Below, piece by piece: positions 58,503-64,000 of a DNA stretch of 64,000 nt. Under the pieces are notes generated by a model. It saw only the letters and a list, made by a program, of their open reading frames with translations, did not search any database and was not told where the DNA came from. Position 1 is the stretch's first letter; each line of letters starts with the position of its first letter. Position numbers and translations under genes: made by a program. Source of the stretch: Bacteroidetes bacterium UBA2475 (GTDB lineage: Bacteria; Bacteroidota; Bacteroidia; B-17B0; Aurantibacillaceae); assembly GCA_002342065.1 (NCBI GenBank), contig DDPF01000018.1:123229-187228 (forward strand). The letters are read 5' to 3'.

Positions 58503-61500
58503 ATGAAAAGAATTATACATTCTTGTTTTTTATTTGTTGCTCTATTTTTATCAGGAACTTCATATGCCCAGGTTTTTTGGACTGAGACGTTTGGCGGCGC
58601 TGCGTGTAACCAAGGAAACTTGGCGACAGCGGGTGTACCTACTGCCTCTAATGGCGCATGGGCAGTTACTGCTTTGGGTACTGGACCAGGAAATGGGGCA
58701 CAAGCAAATGAATGGTTTATAAGCGCTACAGAAAACGGAAACGCTGTTGGGACTTGTGGTTCTGGTTGTGGAACAAATCATACATTACACATGGGGTCAA
58801 ATATATTTGCTCCATTTTTAGATCCGGGGGCTGCTTACTTAATTGGCCCAGGTTCACAAACAAATAAAAGAGCTGAATCGGGAGTAATCAATTGTACTGG
58901 CCAAACCAATATTACAATGGCTTTTAAATATTTAGCAAACGGTAATCCAGGTAGCGATTTTTGCGAGGCTCTGTATTTTGATGGTGCTGTTTGGAATGTT
59001 TTAGGAGTTCTTGCTCCAGTTGTTGGCATTTGTGCACCCCAAGGATCATGGACCCCTCAATCTTATGTTTTACCAGTATCTGCAAATAATAACGCTGCCG
59101 TTAGAGTTGGTTTTAGATGGCAAAATGGCACTGTTACAGGGGGGCCTGGAACAGGTGATCCATCGGTTGCTGTAGATGACATCACACTTTCATCGCCTGT
59201 TGCTTTAACATTTACAACACCATTAACAGCTTGTTCAGGTCAAACCACAAATGCTTCTGTTACAACAACAGTTGCCGGGGCAACTACCTATACATGGGGA
59301 GCTCTGCCAGCAGGGCCTACTTTTGCACCTCCTACAGGAACACAAGTTACAATCACTTATCCAACTTCTGGGACTTTTTCTATCGTTTGTGTTGCTTTAA
59401 ATGGCATTTTACCAATAGCTTCTGCAACTCAAGTTGTAGTAGTTTCTCCATCTCCAACAATAACTCTTGCACCTGCTTCTCAAACAATTTGTACTGGTGC
59501 TACAGCTACAATTACTGCAAGTGGCGCAACCACATACACATGGAATACTGCAGCAACTACCAGCGTAATTACTGATTCGCCAGTTGCAAATACAAATTAT
59601 ACTGTAGTTGGGTCAAATGGCAGTTGTACTGCTGCGGCAGTTGCTACTGTAATTGTTGCAAACAGTTTAGCTATTTCCGCAGGACCTTCAAGCCCTTCTG
59701 TCTGTCCGGGTAGTGCTGTGACATTGACCGCAAGCGGAGGAGCCACCTATACCTGGGTAGCACCGCCTTCTAATACTATTGGTACGGGGCCGAGCATTGT
59801 TCACAATCCCGCCGTTGCAACTACCTACACTGTTTTTGTTACATCCGGTACTTGTAATGGCAATCTTACATTTTCGGTTGGTATGTCTACCGGTTTGTCA
59901 TTAACTGTTGCGGCAAGTTCTTCAACGGTTTGCCCCGGTCAAACAACTACATTGACCGCTTCAGGAGCTACCAATTATACCTGGTCTCCAGCAGGCTCGT
60001 TAAGTACTACGAGTGGCTCGGTCACAAACGCATCGCCCAATACACAAACAACCTACACTGTTGTAGGTGATAATGGCGCAGGTTGTACTGGTACTGCAAA
60101 TATTACTATAAGTATGGGTGCAGGTGCTTCAATTGGTGTTTCGGCCACGGCTTCTGCAGTTTGTACAGGTTTTAACTCTACATTAACCGCTACCGGCGCT
60201 ACATCTTATACGTGGTCGGGTACTACATTAACTACTTCAATTGTTCAACCTTCTATCTCTGTTGGTCCGGGTACATATACTGTTCTTGGTAGTACAGGTG
60301 TTGGCTGTAATAGCTTTTCAGTTATCACAATCAATTTAGCTCCGCCATTAAATGTGCAGGTAACGCAATCAAGTTTTACTACTTGTATGGCAAGTAACTT
60401 TCCACAATTCTCTAAACCTATTACATTAAATGCTACAGGCGCTTCTAACTATAACTGGTCACAATGTAATCCAACTTACATGACCATTTGTATTGGGCCA
60501 ACAATTACCGTAAGGCCTCCAACATCAACTTGTTATACTGTTACAGGATCAACCTCAGTTTGTTCAGGATCTGCAGTTGTATGTGTTACTGTAATACCAC
60601 AATTTACAATGGCAGTTACGCCGGCGCAACCAATTATTTGTTTGGGCGATTCAATCGTATTAAAAACTACGGCTATTGGTACACTAGCTGTTTTACCTAT
60701 TCCGTCTGCAACAAACGCTAATGGTTATGTTTGGACAGAGCCTTTGAATGCGCCACCACCAAGTTTAGATAATCCTTTGTCTGGTACTGTTACTGCATAC
60801 CCGCAAACCACATGTACTTATACTTTTGAGATCTATGATTCAAGGGCCTGCGTTTCGTTACCAAGATTAATAACGGTAACTGTTATTCCGCAACCATTAA
60901 CATCTATAGCTATACCAACTATTAATAACATTGCAACCAATACGGTTTGCTTTGTGGGACTCAGTCCCGGGGCGCCTGATAATACTATTACTTTAACAGG
61001 AAATAATAATAACCCGGGCTTACCGTTTGGAGTTGTTCCAACTTATACATGGAGCTCAGGATATTTAAATCCGCCGTGTAATTCACAATCAATTTTAACT
61101 CCTGTAAATAATAATTCAGTAATTGTAAATGCTCCTTGCCGATTACCATTTCTTGTTACTTATACTTTACTTTCAGGTTTTAATGGTATACCAGGTTGCA
61201 GACGTGTTGATACCGTAACGATAAGAGGAATAGATTGTAGACCTGTGCGAAATATACAATTTCAAACAGCTACACCTAATGATACGATCTGTACACGAAC
61301 CTGCGTAACCTTTTTAAATCAAACAGATACAATGGCGGGCTTACCACAGTTGTATGAGTGGACTTTCCCAAGCGGCGCTCCACCAACATCAACCTTAACT
61401 AACCCAACTATTTGTTATAATTTACCCGGTACATGGAATGTGGTCTTAAAAGTTTCAAATCCATATCCAATTGCAACTGGTGGTAGTACATTAATTGCAT

Positions 61501-62057
61501 ACAGGAATAAATATATTAAAGTGGTTGATATTCCAAACGTAACAATTATAGCGCCGGGACAATATAAAAGTGATACAACTATCCGTTTTGGACAGTGTGT
61601 TACATTAAACGGTTATGGTGCCAAAACATATCAATGGAACACAGGCTATAAACTCTCAAACTTTATAACGGTTCCGAATGTTACGGTTTGTCCGCAAAAC
61701 ACAACGCAATATATTTTACAGGGATGGAATAGTTCACAATGTTCTTCATTCGATACCATAAATGTAATTGTGGTTGATGATTGCGGAGAAATGTTCGTTC
61801 CTAATGCTTTCTCTCCGAATAATGATGGTGCTAATGATGTATTGTATGTAAGAGGAGAATGTTTAGAAACATTGACCTTTATGGTGTTTAACCGTTGGGG
61901 CCAAAAAGTTTTTGAAACCACCGATAAAAATATTGGCTGGGATGGAACTTTTAAAGGCGATATTATGAATACTGGAGTATTCGTCTATCGACTCGAGGGC
62001 AAGGATTATGACGGCAAAGGTTATAGTTTGAAAGGTAACGTAACATTAATCAGATAA
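58503..62057 (+). CDS. Large surface protein with tandem Ig/PKD-like modules and type B (gliding) T9SS C-terminal domain
   Basis: 1184 residues. A signal peptide (MKRIIHSCFLFVALFLSGTSYA) is followed by an N-terminal jelly-roll-like module (VFWTETFGG to VAVDDITLSSP). A long tandem array of ~80-90-residue modules then recurs, each with C-x-G..T-L-T-A-x-G-A-x-x-Y-T-W (for example TICTGATATITASGATTYTW, TVCPGQTTTLTASGATNYTW and AVCTGFNSTLTATGATSYTW). At the C-terminus NAFSPNNDGANDV, FMVFNRWGQKVFETTD, GWDGTFKG and GVFVYRLEGKDYDGKG are the type B, gliding-motility-associated sorting domain. Such proteins are SprB-like adhesins or anchoring proteins. The PorP/SprF gene 11 bases downstream is the usual partner. 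Confidence 0.9.
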   Translation: MKRIIHSCFLFVALFLSGTSYAQVFWTETFGGAACNQGNLATAGVPTASNGAWAVTALGTGPGNGAQANEWFISATENGNAVGTCGSGCGTNHTLHMGSNIFAPFLDPGAAYLIGPGSQTNKRAESGVINCTGQTNITMAFKYLANGNPGSDFCEALYFDGAVWNVLGVLAPVVGICAPQGSWTPQSYVLPVSANNNAAVRVGFRWQNGTVTGGPGTGDPSVAVDDITLSSPVALTFTTPLTACSGQTTNASVTTTVAGATTYTWGALPAGPTFAPPTGTQVTITYPTSGTFSIVCVALNGILPIASATQVVVVSPSPTITLAPASQTICTGATATITASGATTYTWNTAATTSVITDSPVANTNYTVVGSNGSCTAAAVATVIVANSLAISAGPSSPSVCPGSAVTLTASGGATYTWVAPPSNTIGTGPSIVHNPAVATTYTVFVTSGTCNGNLTFSVGMSTGLSLTVAASSSTVCPGQTTTLTASGATNYTWSPAGSLSTTSGSVTNASPNTQTTYTVVGDNGAGCTGTANITISMGAGASIGVSATASAVCTGFNSTLTATGATSYTWSGTTLTTSIVQPSISVGPGTYTVLGSTGVGCNSFSVITINLAPPLNVQVTQSSFTTCMASNFPQFSKPITLNATGASNYNWSQCNPTYMTICIGPTITVRPPTSTCYTVTGSTSVCSGSAVVCVTVIPQFTMAVTPAQPIICLGDSIVLKTTAIGTLAVLPIPSATNANGYVWTEPLNAPPPSLDNPLSGTVTAYPQTTCTYTFEIYDSRACVSLPRLITVTVIPQPLTSIAIPTINNIATNTVCFVGLSPGAPDNTITLTGNNNNPGLPFGVVPTYTWSSGYLNPPCNSQSILTPVNNNSVIVNAPCRLPFLVTYTLLSGFNGIPGCRRVDTVTIRGIDCRPVRNIQFQTATPNDTICTRTCVTFLNQTDTMAGLPQLYEWTFPSGAPPTSTLTNPTICYNLPGTWNVVLKVSNPYPIATGGSTLIAYRNKYIKVVDIPNVTIIAPGQYKSDTTIRFGQCVTLNGYGAKTYQWNTGYKLSNFITVPNVTVCPQNTTQYILQGWNSSQCSSFDTINVIVVDDCGEMFVPNAFSPNNDGANDVLYVRGECLETLTFMVFNRWGQKVFETTDKNIGWDGTFKGDIMNTGVFVYRLEGKDYDGKGYSLKGNVTLIR

Positions 62058-62068
62058 GGCTTAAGCAT

Positions 62069-63124
62069 ATGAAAACTAAATATATCGTACATTCTTTTTT
62101 AGCTTTTTTAATGGTAAACCAATTATCAAAAGCTCAGGATATTCACTTCTCACAGTATACGGAGACACCAAGCAGCATTAACCCTGCTCTGGCCGGTGTG
62201 CACTATAACACACGTGTGATTGCAAACTTCAGAACCCAATGGGGAAGTGTTGCAACAAGTTACCAAACAATTGGTTTATCGTTTGAACAAACCATTAAAG
62301 CAAAAAAAATAAAAGGAAGTTATTTTGCTATTGCCTTAAATGTTTTTCAAGATGCCGCAGGTGACGCTAAATTAAAAAGCCTTAATCCAAATTTGGGTAT
62401 TTCTTATATTCAAAAGATCAATAAGCAAATGAAGTTTTCCGGTGGTTTACAAGGCGGTTTGGTTTACAGAACTATTGATATAAATAACCTGCGTTGGGAC
62501 AGGCAGTTTACCGGTTATGAATACGACCCAACTTTACCAAGCGGTGAGCCTGCTACGCCAAGAAGTGCTATCACTACTTATGATATGGGTGGCGGTGTTA
62601 ATTTTAATTACGCTCAAAGCGAAAAATTCTTTAGCTCAAAAGATGGTAATAAATTTGATTTTGGTTTTGCTGCTTATCATTATGGCATTCCAGCAAATTC
62701 ATTTATTATTACAAGCGAAAAACTATATAATCGCTATTGCGCTTATGCTAATGGCGATTTTAATATTCCAAACTCTAAGAATGCAATTATGCCGAGCTTT
62801 TTATACATGCGCCAGGGCCCAAGCAGCGAGTTCATTGTAGGCGCGTTATTTAAATTTATTTTGGTAGATCAATCGGTTTATACTACAAATAAGAAACCGT
62901 GCGCTATTTCGGTTGGTTCGCAATACCGTTACAGGGATGCAATAGTGCCGCAGGTATTAGTGCAGTATGATAAATATGCATTTGGCGCATCGTATGATAT
63001 AAACGTTTCTGCTTTAACACCGGCTTCAAAAAGAAATGGTGGTTTAGAGATCATGTTAAGATATAATGTATCGCCTGGATATGGCCGTAATTTAGGTCGT
63101 GGAGATACTAAAGCATCATATTAA
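62069..63124 (+). CDS. PorP/SprF family type IX secretion outer-membrane protein
   Basis: 351 residues: signal peptide (MKTKYIVHSFLAFLMVNQLSKA) and the conserved opening DIHFSQYTETPSSINPALAGV, the hallmark of PorP/SprF. The rest is a beta-barrel (GSYFAIALNVFQDAAGD, FGFAAYHYGIP, KFILVDQSVY). In Flavobacterium, SprF is required for surface delivery of SprB, and PorP-like proteins often partner type B cargo, as the upstream gene is. It is 11 bases from that gene and is followed by a strong terminator, giving a two-gene operon. Confidence 0.93.
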   Translation: MKTKYIVHSFLAFLMVNQLSKAQDIHFSQYTETPSSINPALAGVHYNTRVIANFRTQWGSVATSYQTIGLSFEQTIKAKKIKGSYFAIALNVFQDAAGDAKLKSLNPNLGISYIQKINKQMKFSGGLQGGLVYRTIDINNLRWDRQFTGYEYDPTLPSGEPATPRSAITTYDMGGGVNFNYAQSEKFFSSKDGNKFDFGFAAYHYGIPANSFIITSEKLYNRYCAYANGDFNIPNSKNAIMPSFLYMRQGPSSEFIVGALFKFILVDQSVYTTNKKPCAISVGSQYRYRDAIVPQVLVQYDKYAFGASYDINVSALTPASKRNGGLEIMLRYNVSPGYGRNLGRGDTKASY

Positions 63125-63130
63125 TAACTT

Positions 63131-63160
63131 AAGCGTTAGTTATCTAACGCTTTTTTTTTT
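63131..63160 (+). terminator. Terminator of the type B cargo / PorP operon
   Basis: 9-bp perfect stem AAGCGTTAG/CTAACGCTT (63131-63139 with 63144-63152), 4-base loop, then T-run to 63160. It starts 6 bases after the PorP/SprF stop. Confidence 0.93.
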
Positions 63161-63223
63161 AAACAAAAAGACAAGTTATAGGTTAAATTCATAGTTAGAG
63201 TTATACATGAAAAAACAAAATTT

Positions 63224-63940
63224 ATGCCTAATGATACTTTTGCTTTTAAAAAATTCTCTATAAAACAAGACAAATGTGCCATGAAGGTTGGCACAGATGC
63301 AGTTCTTTTGGGTGCATGGATCTACCCCAATGGCAGCAAAACAATTTTAGATATTGGAACAGGTACAGGCGTAATTTCTTTAATGCTTGCTCAAAAATCA
63401 GAAGCAAAAATTACCGCGATAGATATTAATAAAGAAAGTACCGAGCAGGCAAAATTAAATGTTTCGGAAAGTATTTTTAGTGCGAAGGTTGATGTGAAGA
63501 ATATTTCAATACAAGATCTTGCAAAAGAAAGCGATGAGAAATTTGATCTTATAGTTACCAATCCCCCCTATTTTATTGATTCTTTTAAAGGTGTTGAAAT
63601 AACACGGACCATAGCAAGACATGCAGATTCGTTACCTTTTGAAGAGCTTATTGACAGTGTGAAAAAATTATTAGATATAAAAGGAAAATTTTGTTTGATC
63701 CTTCCAAAGAATGAAGCCGGGATCTTTAGAAAAATGGCTGAGCAAAAAGGATTACACTTATCAAAATTGTTACGCATAAGAACCAGGTTAGAAAAAGAAA
63801 CTGAGAAAAGACATTTAATGCAGTTTGAATTTAAAGAAACTGAGTTCTCAGAGTCCACGCTGGTACTGGAAGAGAACGAATCGAGAAATTATACCGAGGC
63901 GTATAAAGAATTTACCAAAGATTATTATTTAAATTTTTAA
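63224..63940 (+). CDS. trmN6: tRNA1(Val) (adenine(37)-N6)-methyltransferase-like protein
   Basis: SAM-dependent N6-adenine methyltransferase of the YfiC/TrmN6 family, which modifies A37 of tRNA1(Val) in E. coli. The 238-residue protein has FSIKQDKCAMKVGTDAVLLGAW at the start, motif I LDIGTGTGVISLMLAQ and catalytic motif IV TNPPYF (NPPY), followed by a C-terminal strand domain. It starts 99 bases after the preceding operon's stop, beyond the terminator, so it is independently transcribed. The tRNA target is assumed by homology. Confidence 0.9.
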   Translation: MPNDTFAFKKFSIKQDKCAMKVGTDAVLLGAWIYPNGSKTILDIGTGTGVISLMLAQKSEAKITAIDINKESTEQAKLNVSESIFSAKVDVKNISIQDLAKESDEKFDLIVTNPPYFIDSFKGVEITRTIARHADSLPFEELIDSVKKLLDIKGKFCLILPKNEAGIFRKMAEQKGLHLSKLLRIRTRLEKETEKRHLMQFEFKETEFSESTLVLEENESRNYTEAYKEFTKDYYLNF

Positions 63941-64000
63941 GAGAAGTTTTTATCGTACTGATAAAAAAATTTACTACAACATTTTCAAAAATTTGGTCAA

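Noticed and set aside
59231..59575. 114-codon plus-strand ORF inside the type B T9SS gene
   Set aside because: It is read in another frame of the repeat-rich adhesin gene, with C/N/S/Y-rich composition caused by the repeated ACA/ACT codons; no independent signals.
1..64000. tRNA, rRNA, CRISPR, prophage, integrase or transposase genes
   Set aside because: I looked for tRNA-like T-loop text, regularly spaced direct repeats and DDE/recombinase-type motifs in the intergenic regions and ORFs and saw none; the only repeats are the palindromic and short direct ones listed.

Overview
The window is an AT-rich chromosomal segment (roughly one third G+C by eye) from a member of the Bacteroidota. The evidence is several secreted proteins ending in type IX secretion system (T9SS) C-terminal sorting domains, a PorP/SprF protein beside a type B (gliding-motility) sorting domain, Bacteroidota-restricted families (GSCFA, DUF4834, DUF4920), and promoters matching the Bacteroidota housekeeping pattern TTG-N19/20-TAnnTTTG. 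I see no rRNA, tRNA, CRISPR array, complete insertion sequence, prophage or replication origin. The genus cannot be settled by reading alone.

Layout. 1-5.7 kb: the end of a T9SS cargo gene, an RluA-type pseudouridine synthase, an M43-like metalloprotease with T9SS tag and an FAD-linked oxidase. 5.8-7.1 kb: a GxxExxY nuclease-fold gene lying exactly between perfect 20-bp inverted repeats, a TatD DNase and a gene-less relative of the repeat. 7.1-14.8 kb: tcdA, two tiny ORFs, clpP, a class IV aminotransferase, a glycosyltransferase and a lipoprotein/outer-membrane pair. 15-19 kb: two large T9SS cargo proteins. 18.9-21.7 kb: a heme O synthase/cytochrome oxidase operon. 21.9-31 kb: an OmpA-like/TPR lipoprotein, a nucleoside phosphorylase, pyrF, a DUF3467 gene, a decayed T9SS cargo pseudogene, tex, a zinc-ribbon membrane protein and aroE. 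31-43 kb: small envelope proteins, dnaX with an A11 slippage tract, an M16 protease, proline dehydrogenase, the CCA-adding enzyme and a GSCFA protein. 43-52 kb: a PstS-like lipoprotein, aspS, a TauE/SafE permease, and a tightly packed six-gene minus-strand block ending in a SpoIIE-type phosphatase. 52-58 kb: acyl-CoA dehydrogenase, apt, a DUF4920 gene, a long GAPDH, a DUF4834 gene and carA. 58.5-64 kb: a 1184-residue type B T9SS adhesin-like protein with its PorP/SprF partner, then trmN6.

Most genes are ordinary housekeeping genes. The unusual content is (i) a family of palindromic elements with AACCACATAG-type ends, one carrying the GxxExxY gene and three gene-less with an inner hairpin; (ii) other intergenic repeat families, one of which is also present in frame inside a lipoprotein gene as an SPLEKGG peptide; (iii) dnaX, where an 11-A run ends the short (gamma-like) product and a one-base shift gives the full tau; and (iv) decayed or frameshifted secreted-protein genes.
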